Assembly (NCBI RefSeq): GCF_005503355.1
Contig: NZ_SCMK01000005.1
Span: 1-64,000 of the forward strand
Length of the DNA stretch: 64,000 bases
Origin: Sphingomonas sp. 1F27F7B
Lineage (GTDB): Bacteria; Pseudomonadota; Alphaproteobacteria; Sphingomonadales; Sphingomonadaceae
Direction: 5' to 3'
Position 1 is the stretch's first letter; each line of letters begins with the position of its first letter. The translations under genes and the position numbers were made by a program. The notes beneath the pieces were generated by a model. That model ran no database searches. It was given only the letters and a program-made list of their open reading frames with translations, and was not told the origin of the DNA. Positions 37,236 to 45,788 of the stretch are shown here, one piece after another.

Positions 37236-37284
37236 TTATGTTCCGTTAACGTTCCAATGTCAAGCGGATGTTCCCGGGTTGTTC
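37236..37284 (-). promoter_or_regulatory. LexA-controlled promoter with two tandem LexA boxes
   Basis: Boxes GTTCCGTTAACGTTC (37240-37254) and GTTCCCGGGTTGTTC (37270-37284) both fit GTTC-N7-GTTC. On the minus strand TTGACA (37256-37261) and CATAAA (37233-37238) are 17 bases apart, with the first box between them and the second box just upstream. This is a near-consensus sigma70 promoter fully covered by LexA sites and pointing to the small membrane protein gene. rpsB, 200 bases away on the other strand, has its own candidate promoter. Confidence 0.85.
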
Positions 37285-37355
37285 CGGGGGGCTGCCCGGA
37301 CAGGCGCCTCCGCCGCGGCGGATGCTCCCCGGGGGCGCCGCGATGATCTCGCCGC

Positions 37356-37384
37356 TTGCATCGTCCGGTGCTTTCGAGTAAGCG
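37356..37384 (+). promoter_or_regulatory. Possible rpsB promoter
   Basis: TTGCAT (37356-37361) and TAAGCG (37379-37384) are 17 bases apart, 98 bases before the rpsB ATG. The remainder of the 338-base gap 37144-37481 holds the LexA-controlled promoter and no gene. Confidence 0.35.
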
Positions 37385-37481
37385 CGCCGCCTCAACCCGC
37401 ATGGGAAGCATCATAAACCGGTGCCAAGGCGCTTGCCTGGTCACTCGCTTCCCAGAGGCTCAACCGGAAGGAGTTATCCCT

Positions 37482-38279
37482 ATGGCGGCACCTGTCGTCA
37501 CTCTGCAGCAGCTGCTCGAATCGGGCGCGCACTTCGGTCACCAGACCCACCGCTGGAACCCGAAGATGAAGCCCTACATCTTCGGCGAGCGCAACGGCGT
37601 TCACATCATCGACCTCTCGCAGACCGTGCCGCTCTTCGCGCGCGCGCTGGAGTTCGTGAACTCGACCGTCGCCGCCGGCGGCAAGGTCCTCTTCGTCGGG
37701 ACCAAGCGCCAGGCGCAGGAGCCGATCGCCGAGGCTGCGCGCCGCGCGAACCAGCATTTCGTCAACCATCGCTGGCTGGGCGGCATGCTCACCAACTGGA
37801 AGACGATCTCGCAGTCGATCAAGCGCCTCAAGACGCTCGAGGAGCAGCTTTCGGGCGACACGCACGGCCTGACCAAGAAGGAAGTGCTGCAGCTCACCCG
37901 TGAGCGCGACAAGCTCGAGCTCTCGCTCGGCGGTATCCGCGACATGGGCGGCCTGCCCGACGTCATGTTCGTGATCGACGCGAACAAGGAAGAGCTGGCG
38001 ATCAAGGAAGCCAACACGCTCGGCATCCCGGTCGTCGCGGTCCTCGATTCGAACGTCTCGCCCGACGGCATCGCCTTCCCGGTTCCGGCGAACGACGACG
38101 CCTCGCGCGCCATCCGCCTGTACTGCGAGGCGATCGCGATCGCCGCGACCCGCGGCAACCAGGACCGCCAGGCGAGCTTCGGCGTCGACCTGGGCGCCCA
38201 GGAAGTGGCTCCGGTCGAGCCGGCCCTGAGCGAGGTTCCGGAGCAGGCCGTCGAGGGTGAGCGCCAGATCGACGCGTAA
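37482..38279 (+). CDS. rpsB: 30S ribosomal protein S2
   Basis: A 265-residue ribosomal protein of the small subunit. Typical sequence: [38 protein letters not shown], then [15 protein letters not shown] and [18 protein letters not shown], ending in an acidic tail. The ATG at 37482 is preceded by AAGGAG at the right distance; the longer frame to 37356 is not conserved. It is followed by tsf, the standard rpsB-tsf order. Confidence 0.98.
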   Translation: MAAPVVTLQQLLESGAHFGHQTHRWNPKMKPYIFGERNGVHIIDLSQTVPLFARALEFVNSTVAAGGKVLFVGTKRQAQEPIAEAARRANQHFVNHRWLGGMLTNWKTISQSIKRLKTLEEQLSGDTHGLTKKEVLQLTRERDKLELSLGGIRDMGGLPDVMFVIDANKEELAIKEANTLGIPVVAVLDSNVSPDGIAFPVPANDDASRAIRLYCEAIAIAATRGNQDRQASFGVDLGAQEVAPVEPALSEVPEQAVEGERQIDA

Positions 38280-38297
38280 GCTTGCAAGTGACTGTCT

Positions 38298-38339
38298 CCG
38301 AACTGACATAGGCGCGCACTAGGCGCCCGGTCAGTTCGG
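38298..38339 (+). terminator. Hairpin between rpsB and tsf (attenuator or partial terminator)
   Basis: CCGAACTGAC (38298-38307) pairs with GTCAGTTCGG (38330-38339). There is no T-run after it, so it may only reduce read-through or protect the rpsB message. Confidence 0.5.
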
Positions 38340-38350
38340 GGTGTCATCCC

Positions 38351-38446
38351 ATCCCCGTTCGGGCTGCGCCTGTCGAAGCCCCGTACTTCTTCTCCCAGCC
38401 GGGGCCGCAAGAAGAACGGCCCGACAAGCCCAGGGCGAACGGGGAT
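38351..38446. repeat. Imperfect inverted repeat (CCGTTCG-TGTCGAAG type) in the rpsB-tsf gap
   Basis: Arms 38351-38391 (ATCCCCGTTCGGGCTGCGCC...) and 38409-38446 (...AGGGCGAACGGGGAT) are imperfect reverse complements over about 38 bases. The type, CCGTTCG...CTTGTCGAAG, is a very common intergenic palindrome in sphingomonads and related bacteria. Confidence 0.75.
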
Positions 38447-38495
38447 TGATTTATCGGCCGCGCCTTTGCCGTGGCCTAACCAAGAGGAAAGAAAC

Positions 38496-39422
38496 ATGGC
38501 CGAGATCACCGCAGCAGCCGTGAAGGAACTCCGCGAGAAGAGCGGCGCCGGCATGATGGACTGCAAGAAGGCGCTGACCGAGACCAATGGCGACCTCGAA
38601 GCCGCCAGCGACTGGCTGCGCTCGAAGGGCCTGGCTGCCGCCGCCAAGAAGTCGAGCCGCACCGCTGCCGAGGGTCTGGTCGGCGTCGCTGTCGCCGGCA
38701 CCAAGGGCGTGGCCGTCGAAATCAACTCGCAGACCGATTTCGTCGCCAAGAACGAGATCTTCCAGACCTTCGTTCGTGACGTGACTTCGGTCGCGCTCGA
38801 GCTGGGCGACGATCTCGAGGTGATCCGGGCCGCCCCGCTGCCGGCCGGCACCGTCGAGGAGGTGCTGACCAACAACATCTCGACCATCGGCGAGAACCAG
38901 GTCCTCCGCCGTGCCAAGAAGGTCGAAGTGGCCAATGGCGCGGTGATCCCGTACGTCCACAACGCCGCGGCGCCGGGCCTCGGCAAGATCGGCGTGCTCG
39001 TCGCGCTGGAGAGCGATGCGGGCGTCGACGTGCTCGAGCCGCTCGGCAAGCAGGTTGCGATGCACATCGCGGCGGCCTTCCCGCTGGCGCTCGACGAGAC
39101 CGGCCTGGACCAGGAGACGCTGGAGCGCGAGCGCGCGATCGCCAAGGAAAAGGCGGCCGAGAGCGGCAAGCCGGCCGACATCATCGACAAGATGGTCGAA
39201 GGCGCGGTGAAGAAGTTCGCCAAGGAGAACGCGCTGCTCAGCCAGCTGTTCGTGATGGACGGCAAGACCCCGATCGCGGACGTGATCGCCAAGGCCGGCA
39301 AGGATGCCGGTTCGTCGATCGTGCTCAAGGACTATGTCCGCTTCCAGCTCGGCGAAGGCATCGAGAAGGAAGAGAGCGACTTCGCCGCCGAAGTGGCCGC
39401 GACGGCGGGCCTCACCAAGTAA
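38496..39422 (+). CDS. tsf: Elongation factor Ts
   Basis: A 308-residue guanine-nucleotide exchange factor for EF-Tu. The N-terminal UBA-like part ([29 protein letters not shown]) is followed by the core with [18 protein letters not shown], the EF-Tu-contacting motif, and a coiled-coil region. The ATG at 38496 has GAGGAAAG upstream. A strong hairpin terminator follows the stop. Length is normal. Confidence 0.98.
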   Translation: MAEITAAAVKELREKSGAGMMDCKKALTETNGDLEAASDWLRSKGLAAAAKKSSRTAAEGLVGVAVAGTKGVAVEINSQTDFVAKNEIFQTFVRDVTSVALELGDDLEVIRAAPLPAGTVEEVLTNNISTIGENQVLRRAKKVEVANGAVIPYVHNAAAPGLGKIGVLVALESDAGVDVLEPLGKQVAMHIAAAFPLALDETGLDQETLERERAIAKEKAAESGKPADIIDKMVEGAVKKFAKENALLSQLFVMDGKTPIADVIAKAGKDAGSSIVLKDYVRFQLGEGIEKEESDFAAEVAATAGLTK

Positions 39423-39444
39423 GGTCTTCCCGGACCTGAATGCG

Positions 39445-39480
39445 CGGGCGCGGCATCCCAGGGGTGCCGCGCCCGTTTGC
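39445..39480 (+). terminator. Rho-independent terminator of tsf
   Basis: CGGGCGCGGCA (39445-39455) pairs exactly with TGCCGCGCCCG (39465-39475), with TTTGCGTTT after it. Confidence 0.8.
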
Positions 39481-39512
39481 GTTTGGCGCGCGCCTCGTGC
39501 AGCTTGGCGCGC

Positions 39513-40013
39513 ATGCGAGGGTTCGGGATCAAGACGCGGATCGTGCTGGTGGGGGCGATCGTCCTTATCCTGCTCGGCTATGGCTGGTGGTTCCTGGCGG
39601 CGGGCAAGGTCGCAGCGCCCGATACCGAGTTCGAGATCACCAATTTCTCGGCCGAGCTCACGCCGGGACGGGAAGCGGCGGAGCTGGCGAAGCTTCCCAT
39701 GTTCGATCCGGCGACGGGCGGCTGGATCGCCGACGGCAGGCGGCAAGCCTCGGCCGCCGGGTTGGTCCGGCCGGAACCGGGTCCGCGGGGGCCGGACGAT
39801 ATCGGTCCCTATCTGACCGCACGCCTTCCGGACGGCGCCGGGAAGCGGGAGATGCAGATAGCGATGCGCGCGCTGGCGCGCGAGGGAATATGCCAGGTGG
39901 CGTTTCTCGTCCCGGGTGCGGAGGCCGTGCCGGTCATCCGGATCCGCCGCGTCGCGGACGGGCGCGGCGGCACGATCGCCTGCACGGCCGCGCGCAACTC
40001 GGCCGCGCGCTGA
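39513..40013 (+). CDS. Membrane-anchored hypothetical protein
   Basis: A 166-residue protein with an N-terminal TM helix (IVLVGAIVLILLGYGWWFLA, about residues 9-28), then a periplasmic domain with EFEITNFSAELTPG and a C-terminal strand-rich region containing two Cys (GICQVAFLV, TIACTAARN) that could pair. No family is recognised. The start ATG at 39513 gives the anchor directly; no clear ribosome binding site is seen, so the exact start is uncertain. It lies just after the tsf terminator and before another small membrane protein gene. Confidence 0.6.
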   Translation: MRGFGIKTRIVLVGAIVLILLGYGWWFLAAGKVAAPDTEFEITNFSAELTPGREAAELAKLPMFDPATGGWIADGRRQASAAGLVRPEPGPRGPDDIGPYLTARLPDGAGKREMQIAMRALAREGICQVAFLVPGAEAVPVIRIRRVADGRGGTIACTAARNSAAR

Positions 40014-40077
40014 GCCCCCGTCGACTCGCGGCGCCCGGCGTGCGAATTTGCCTGGATCGGGGGCGGGGAGGTTCGGG

Positions 40078-40485
40078 ATGCGGCATCGTTCGGAAACCGC
40101 GCTGGCGGTCATCACCCTGTTCGCCGCCGCGACGCATTTCACGCTGGAGACCTGGTATCATCTCATTTGGGGCCAGCCGCTCCAGGCGCTGCTGGTGGAC
40201 TATATCTGCAACGCGCTGATGCTGCTCGGCGGCTTCGCGTCGCTGACCGCCCGGCCGGGAAGCGCGGCGGGGCTGCTGGCGGCGGGCTGGGCCTATGCGC
40301 TCGGCTTTGGCTGGCGCAGCGTGTTCGGGCGGCTGGAGGCGATGTCCTATGGCATCCGCGCACCCAATGGCGAGCCGACCGGAGCGATCGTCGTCGCGCT
40401 GATCGCGGCGCTGAGCCTGGTCGCGGCGATGCTGCTCTGGGGGCTGGCGCTCGCATGGCGGCAGAGTCGTCAAAGCGGCGGATAA
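40078..40485 (+). CDS. Small multi-span membrane protein, hypothetical
   Basis: A 135-residue protein with four predicted TM helices, starting MRHRSETALAVITLFAAATH. GGGGAGG nine bases before the ATG at 40078 supports the start. The helix pattern (HFTLETWYHLIWGQPLQAL, then helices ending in a basic tail WRQSRQSG) is typical of small uncharacterised inner-membrane proteins. It ends 83 bases before pyrH and may be read with it. Function is unknown. Confidence 0.72.
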   Translation: MRHRSETALAVITLFAAATHFTLETWYHLIWGQPLQALLVDYICNALMLLGGFASLTARPGSAAGLLAAGWAYALGFGWRSVFGRLEAMSYGIRAPNGEPTGAIVVALIAALSLVAAMLLWGLALAWRQSRQSGG

Positions 40486-40568
40486 CCGGCATCTGAGCGC
40501 TTGTTACAGTCGGCGGGCTCCTCTAGGGTCCGCGCCGCTCCCAGTATCCGTCGTAACCAAAGGCTCCG

Positions 40569-41300
40569 ATGACCGCTCCCCGATTCAAACGCATCCTCCT
40601 CAAACTCTCGGGCGAGGTCCTGATGGGGCAGGGACAGTTCGGTATCGATCCGGACACCTGCGAGCGCGTGGCGCTCGAAGTGAAGGACGCCAAGGATAGC
40701 GGTCTCGAGATCTGCATGGTCGTCGGCGGCGGCAACATCTTTCGCGGGCTCGCCGGCGCGGCCCAGGGCTTCGACCGCGCTTCCGCCGACTATATGGGCA
40801 TGCTCGCCACGGTGATGAACGCGCTGGCGATGCAGAACGCGCTCGAGAAGATCGGCGTGGACACCCGCGTCCAGTCGGCGATTCCGATGGCGTCGGTCTG
40901 CGAGCCCTATATCCGTCGCCGTGCCGAGCGGCACATGGAGAAGGGCCGCGTGGTCCTGTTTGCGGCGGGCACCGGCCTGCCGTTCTTCACCACCGATACG
41001 ACGGCGGCGCTGCGCGCGGCCGAGATGCAGTGCGACGCGCTGTTCAAGGGCACTTCGGTGGACGGCGTCTATGATGCCGACCCCAAGAAGGTGAAGACTG
41101 CGAAGCGTTACGATACATTGAGTTACGACCGTGTCCTCGCGGACAATCTGAAGGTGATGGACGCATCCGCGGTCGCGCTCTGCCGCGACAACGACATTCC
41201 GATCGTGGTGTTCAACATCCGCGACGCCGGCAACCTTACGCGCGTGCTGCGCGGCGAGGGCACCTCGACGATCGTTCAGAACGAACCCCAATACGCATAA
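40569..41300 (+). CDS. pyrH: UMP kinase
   Basis: A 243-residue amino-acid-kinase-fold enzyme that phosphorylates UMP to UDP. Visible motifs: the N-terminal [13 protein letters not shown], the glycine-rich [30 protein letters not shown] for UMP and nucleotide binding, and [10 protein letters not shown] near the ATP site. The standard order pyrH-frr follows with only 12 bases between, as in most bacteria. Confidence 0.98.
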   Translation: MTAPRFKRILLKLSGEVLMGQGQFGIDPDTCERVALEVKDAKDSGLEICMVVGGGNIFRGLAGAAQGFDRASADYMGMLATVMNALAMQNALEKIGVDTRVQSAIPMASVCEPYIRRRAERHMEKGRVVLFAAGTGLPFFTTDTTAALRAAEMQCDALFKGTSVDGVYDADPKKVKTAKRYDTLSYDRVLADNLKVMDASAVALCRDNDIPIVVFNIRDAGNLTRVLRGEGTSTIVQNEPQYA

Positions 41301-41312
41301 AAGGAGCCGATA

Positions 41313-41870
41313 ATGGCCGCATATGACAAGGCCGACCTCGAGCGCCGCATGCACGGCGCGGTGGAGTCGCTGAAGCACGACCTGGCTGGCCTGCGCACCG
41401 GCCGCGCCAGCGCGACGCTGCTCGATCCGGTGACGGTCGAGGTGTACGGCGCGCACATGCCGATCAACCAGGTGGCGACGGTCTCGGCCCCCGAGCCGCG
41501 CCTGCTGTCGGTCCAGGTTTGGGACAAGACCAATGTCGGCCCGGTGGACAAGGCGATCCGCTCGGCGGGCCTCGGCCTCAATCCGATCGTCGACGGCCAG
41601 ACGCTGCGCCTGCCGATCCCGGACCTGACCGAGGAGCGCCGCAAGGAGCTTGCCAAGCTCGCCAGCCAATATGCGGAGAAAGCTCGCATCGCAGTGCGCA
41701 ACGTGCGTCGCGACGGCAATGACAGCCTGAAGGCAGACGAGAAGAAGGGCCTGTTCGGCGAGGACGACCGCAAGCGCCACGAGACCGAGGTGCAGAAGCT
41801 GACCGACAGCACCATCGCCGAGATCGATGCGGCCGCGAGCGCCAAGGAAAAGGAAATCCTGGGTAAGTGA
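41313..41870 (+). CDS. frr: Ribosome recycling factor
   Basis: A 185-residue protein that, with EF-G, splits the ribosome after termination. Typical motifs are the long helix [47 protein letters not shown] and [26 protein letters not shown]. Length is normal; AAAGGAG precedes the ATG. It is downstream of pyrH and upstream of uppS in the usual envelope/translation block. Confidence 0.98.
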   Translation: MAAYDKADLERRMHGAVESLKHDLAGLRTGRASATLLDPVTVEVYGAHMPINQVATVSAPEPRLLSVQVWDKTNVGPVDKAIRSAGLGLNPIVDGQTLRLPIPDLTEERRKELAKLASQYAEKARIAVRNVRRDGNDSLKADEKKGLFGEDDRKRHETEVQKLTDSTIAEIDAAASAKEKEILGK

Positions 41871-41903
41871 TCGTGGTGCGCGCCCCGTCCGTTTCTTGCC
41901 GGG

Positions 41904-42656
41904 ATGACGTCAGTGGTGCGTTCGATGGCCGCTAAGCCTGCTCCCGCGTCGGAGGGCGCGGCGCCGCCGCGCCATGTCGCCATCATCATGGACGGCAACG
42001 GACGCTGGGCGAAGAAGCGGCTGCTGCCGCGCATCGCCGGCCACAAGCAGGGCGTCGAGGCGGTCCGGCGCATCAGCCGCGCCGCGCGCAAGCTCGGTAT
42101 CGAGGTGCTGACGCTCTACGCTTTCTCCTCGGAGAATTGGCGCCGGCCGGAGGAGGAGGTCCGCGACCTGATGGGCCTGCTCCGCCACTTCCTGGCGAGC
42201 GAGCTGGACGAGCTGGTCTCCGAAGGGGTGAAGCTCCGCGTGATCGGCGCGTGGCGCAAGCTGTCGCCCGATCTGGTCGCGATGATCGACGGCGCGATCG
42301 CCCGCACGGCGAACAATCCGGGACCGACCCTGGTGATCGCGCTCAACTATGGCGCCCAGGCCGAGCTGGCCGAGGCGGCGCGGACGCTCGCCGAGCAGGC
42401 GAGGGCAGGGGCGATCGATCCTGCGGACATCGACGAGAAGGCGTTCGAGGTGGCGCTCGACACCGGCGACCTGCCACCGCTCGACTTGTTGATCCGCACC
42501 TCGGGCGAGCAGCGCCTGTCGAACTTCCTGCTCTGGCAGGCGGCCTATGCCGAGTTCCTGTTCGTCGACACGCTCTGGCCCGATTTCGACGAGAACGCGC
42601 TGGCGGCGGCGCTTGAGCAATATGGCCGGCGCCAGCGGCGTTTCGGGGGCTTGTGA
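41904..42656 (+). CDS. uppS: Undecaprenyl diphosphate synthase (isoprenyl transferase)
   Basis: A 250-residue cis-prenyltransferase that makes the C55 lipid carrier for cell-wall synthesis. Key residues: catalytic Asp in VAIIMDGNGRWAKKR (Asp30 from this start), LTLYAFSSENWRRP, LIRTSGEQRLSNFLLWQAAYAEF. The start is not certain: ATG 41904 or ATG 41925 both fit. The stop overlaps the cdsA start (GTGA), so the two lipid genes are coupled. Confidence 0.96.
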   Translation: MTSVVRSMAAKPAPASEGAAPPRHVAIIMDGNGRWAKKRLLPRIAGHKQGVEAVRRISRAARKLGIEVLTLYAFSSENWRRPEEEVRDLMGLLRHFLASELDELVSEGVKLRVIGAWRKLSPDLVAMIDGAIARTANNPGPTLVIALNYGAQAELAEAARTLAEQARAGAIDPADIDEKAFEVALDTGDLPPLDLLIRTSGEQRLSNFLLWQAAYAEFLFVDTLWPDFDENALAAALEQYGRRQRRFGGL

Positions 42657-43432
42657 GCAAGACCGGTTCCGAGCTTGCCACCCGGCTGGGTGTCGCCTTC
42701 GTCCTGATCGGCCTGGCCTTTGCCGCGCTCTATGCGGGGGGGCTGGGCTTCTGGCTGGTGGTCAGCGTTGCCGGCGTGCTGATGATGGGCGAGTGGGCAC
42801 TGCTCGCCGGCGCGAACTTCCGGGGCAAGCGGCTCGCCCAATATGCGGTCTCGGTGCCGCTCGCCGCGATGGCGCCGGGACTGGCGGCCGGGCCGGGCTT
42901 CCTGGCGCTGGGCCTGATCATCGGTGCCTTCTTCTTCCTCATGATCGTCACGAAGCGCGCGCAGCTGGCGCTCGGCGCCTTCTATGTCGGCTTGCCGATC
43001 CTGGCGCTGGTGCTGCTCCGCGAGCAGCCGCAGCATGGCCTCTGGCTCACCTTCTGGGCAATGGCGCTGGTCTGGGCGTGCGACAGCGCCGCCTTTTTCG
43101 CCGGCCGCGCGATCGGCGGGCCCAAGCTCGCCCCGGCGATCAGCCCGAACAAGACCTGGGCCGGTTTCCTGGGCGGAATCGCGGGCGCAACCCTGTTCGC
43201 CTTCGCGCTGGTCTGGCTGTGCAACCTGCCGCCTGCGCTCGCCTGGGCGACGCCGCTGCTCGCAGTGCTCGCGCAGTTCGGCGACTTGTTCGAAAGTCAT
43301 TTGAAGCGCGTGGCGGGCGTGAAGGATTCGGGCGACCTGCTGCCCGGCCATGGCGGCATGCTCGATCGGCTCGACGGGCTGGTCGCAGTCGCGCCCGCGG
43401 CGGCCCTGCTGGTGCTCTGGCTGGTCCGATGA
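42653..43432 (+). CDS. cdsA: Phosphatidate cytidylyltransferase
   Basis: A 259-residue, seven- to eight-span membrane enzyme that makes CDP-diacylglycerol, the substrate of PssA encoded at 36141. The C-terminal signature is complete: SPNKTWAGFLGG, then GDLFESHLKRVAGVKDSGDLLPGHGGMLDRLDGL with the catalytic Asp. The GTG start at 42653 lies within the uppS stop, and its own stop overlaps dxr (ATGA). Confidence 0.97.
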   Translation: MSKTGSELATRLGVAFVLIGLAFAALYAGGLGFWLVVSVAGVLMMGEWALLAGANFRGKRLAQYAVSVPLAAMAPGLAAGPGFLALGLIIGAFFFLMIVTKRAQLALGAFYVGLPILALVLLREQPQHGLWLTFWAMALVWACDSAAFFAGRAIGGPKLAPAISPNKTWAGFLGGIAGATLFAFALVWLCNLPPALAWATPLLAVLAQFGDLFESHLKRVAGVKDSGDLLPGHGGMLDRLDGLVAVAPAAALLVLWLVR

Positions 43433-44589
43433 AGCGCAGCGTCACGATCCTGGGCGCCACCGGATCGGTGGGTGGTTCGACGCTCGACCTGATCGAGCGC
43501 GAACCCGAGCGCTTCGAAGTGGTTGCGCTCACTGCCAATTGCGATGTCGAGAAGCTCGCCGCCGCCGCGATCCGCACTCGCGCGCGCCACGCCGTTGTCG
43601 CCGACGAAAGCTGCCTGCCCGCACTGCGCGAGCGGCTGGCGGGGACGGGGGTCGCCGCGGCCGGTGGACCGCAGGCGGTCTGCGAGGCGGCGCGGATGGG
43701 CGCCGACTGGACGATGGCGGCGATCGTCGGGCTGGCGGGTCTGGGCTCCGCGATGGCGGCGATCGAGGGCGGGGGCACGGTGGTGCTCGCCAACAAGGAG
43801 CCGCTGGTCTCGGCCGGCGACCTGGTGACCGCGGCGGCGGCGCGGCACGGCGCCACGATCCTTCCCGCCGATTCGGAGCACAACGCGATCTTCCAGTGCT
43901 TCGACTTCGCCCGGCCCGAGCGGGTGCGGCGGATCATCCTCACCGCGAGCGGGGGGCCGTTCCGCGATTGGGAAGTCGCGGCAATGCGCGGCGTGACGCC
44001 GGACCAGGCGTGCGCGCATCCCAACTGGTCGATGGGCGCCAAGATCTCGGTCGATTCGGCAACGATGATGAACAAGGGGCTCGAGCTTATCGAGGCCGCC
44101 CGGCTCTTTCCCGTGCCGAACGATGCGCTGGAGATTCTCGTGCATCGCCAATCGGTTATCCACTCGATGGTGGAGTATGTCGACGGTTCGGTGCTCGCCC
44201 AGATGGGCCCGTCGGACATGCGCGTGCCGATCGCGCACACGCTGGCCTGGCCCGACCGGATGGCGACGCCGATGCCGCCGCTCGACTTTGTGGCAATGGC
44301 AAGGCTGGACTTCGCGGCGCCCGATCCCGCGCGCTTCCCGGCGCTGCGGCTGGCGCGCGAGGCTCTGGAGGCCGGAGGCGCCCGTCCGGCGATCCTGAAC
44401 GCAGCCAATGAAGTGGCCGTGGCGGCCTTCCTTGCGGGCCGTCTCAACTTTCTTGAAATTGCCGCAATCTCTGCCGATACGCTTGACCGCTATGACCCGG
44501 TCGCTCCGGAAAGCCTCGAAGCCGTTTGGGCAATCGACGCCGAGGCTAGGCGGATCGCGGGCGAGCGTGTGAAGGACGGCGTCGCTTGA
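43429..44589 (+). CDS. dxr: 1-Deoxy-D-xylulose 5-phosphate reductoisomerase
   Basis: A 386-residue enzyme of the MEP isoprenoid pathway that makes 2-C-methylerythritol 4-phosphate, feeding UppS. N-terminal NADPH site ILGATGSVGGSTLDLI, then VVLANKEPLVSAG, PADSEHNAIFQC with metal-binding residues, and SVDSATMMNKGLELIEA near the active site. The ATG at 43429 overlaps the cdsA stop; the stop overlaps the rseP start (TTGA). Length is standard. Confidence 0.97.
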   Translation: MKRSVTILGATGSVGGSTLDLIEREPERFEVVALTANCDVEKLAAAAIRTRARHAVVADESCLPALRERLAGTGVAAAGGPQAVCEAARMGADWTMAAIVGLAGLGSAMAAIEGGGTVVLANKEPLVSAGDLVTAAAARHGATILPADSEHNAIFQCFDFARPERVRRIILTASGGPFRDWEVAAMRGVTPDQACAHPNWSMGAKISVDSATMMNKGLELIEAARLFPVPNDALEILVHRQSVIHSMVEYVDGSVLAQMGPSDMRVPIAHTLAWPDRMATPMPPLDFVAMARLDFAAPDPARFPALRLAREALEAGGARPAILNAANEVAVAAFLAGRLNFLEIAAISADTLDRYDPVAPESLEAVWAIDAEARRIAGERVKDGVA

Positions 44590-45719
44590 TTCAGAATCCC
44601 GGCATCCTGCTCACCTTACTGGCGTTCGTGCTGGTGCTCGGGCCGCTCGTGTTCCTTCACGAGCTGGGCCACTACCTCGCCGGGCGCTGGTTCGGCGTGA
44701 AGGCCGAGGAGTTCTCGATCGGCTTCGGCCGGGAGGTCGCGGGCTTTACCGACCGGCGCGGGACGCGCTGGAAGTTCGGCTGGCTGCCGCTGGGCGGCTA
44801 TGTCCGTTTCGCTGGCGACATGAACCCGGCCAGCCAGCCTTCGCCCGAGTGGCTCTCGCTGCCGGCCGCCGAGCGCGCGCGGACCTTCCAGGCCAAGCCG
44901 CTCTGGCAGCGTGCGATCATCGTCGCCGCCGGACCGGTCATGAATTTCCTGATCGCCATCGCGATCCTGGGCAGCTTCGCGGTGGCCTTTGGCGAGAACG
45001 TCACGCCGACCCGGATCGGCGAGATCGAGCCGAACAGCGCCGCCGCCCAGGCCGGGCTGCAGCCCGGCGACCGGATCACGGCGATGGACGGCCGCCGGAT
45101 GGACGATTTCTTCGACGTGCGCGTATTCACGGCGCTGCGCGGCGGCGAGCGGGTGACGATCGATTATGAGCGCGACGGCCAGATCCGCCATACCGAGGCG
45201 ACGATCAGCACGCTGCGCGAGAAGGACCGGTTCGGCAATGTCTCCAGCCGGGGCCGGCTGGGCATCGGCCCCGGCGCGCCGGTGGTGCGGCAGGTGCCGC
45301 TCTGGGAAGCACCGCTCGCCGGCTTGCGCCAGACCGTCGAGATCGTCGGCATCACGATCGAGGGGCTGAAGCGCATCATCCTGGGCCGGATTCCGGTGAG
45401 CGAGCTTGGTGGGCCGATCAAGATCGCCCAGGCGTCCGGCGAGAGTCTCTCCATGGGACCGCTGGCGCTGGTGAGCTTCATCGCGCTAGTGTCGATTAAT
45501 CTGGGATTCATCAACCTGTTGCCAGTCCCGGTGCTGGATGGCGGCCATCTCCTGTTCTACGCAGTGGAAGCCGTTCGCCGCCGCCCGGTGGAGCCGCAGG
45601 TGATGGAATGGGCTTATCGTGGCGGTTTGGTCGCAATTCTCGCGCTCATGCTGTTCGTCACGTTCAACGATCTCGGCGCGTATGGCGTGTGGAGAAGTCT
45701 GGCCGGGTTGATCGGCTGA
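44586..45719 (+). CDS. rseP: RIP zinc metalloprotease RseP (site-2 protease)
   Basis: A 377-residue intramembrane protease that cleaves anti-sigma factors and remnant signal peptides. The active-site HELGH is at residues 25-29, and the third metal ligand region is NLLPVPVLDGGHLLFY. A PDZ domain lies between (about residues 120-190, IGEIEPNSAAAQAGLQPGDRI). It starts with TTG at 44586, inside the dxr stop; this unusual start fits the tight coupling. Four TM segments are visible. Confidence 0.95.
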   Translation: MIQNPGILLTLLAFVLVLGPLVFLHELGHYLAGRWFGVKAEEFSIGFGREVAGFTDRRGTRWKFGWLPLGGYVRFAGDMNPASQPSPEWLSLPAAERARTFQAKPLWQRAIIVAAGPVMNFLIAIAILGSFAVAFGENVTPTRIGEIEPNSAAAQAGLQPGDRITAMDGRRMDDFFDVRVFTALRGGERVTIDYERDGQIRHTEATISTLREKDRFGNVSSRGRLGIGPGAPVVRQVPLWEAPLAGLRQTVEIVGITIEGLKRIILGRIPVSELGGPIKIAQASGESLSMGPLALVSFIALVSINLGFINLLPVPVLDGGHLLFYAVEAVRRRPVEPQVMEWAYRGGLVAILALMLFVTFNDLGAYGVWRSLAGLIG

Positions 45720-45788
45720 TGTGGTTCGTGCAGGGCGGTGCAAGCCGCGTGGCTGACGGCCGGGTATTTTGATTCCGACTGGGGTGGG

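Noticed and set aside
38451..40142. Minus-strand open frame of over 550 codons opposite tsf
   Set aside because: It lies over tsf and its terminator; composition is that of a shadow frame.
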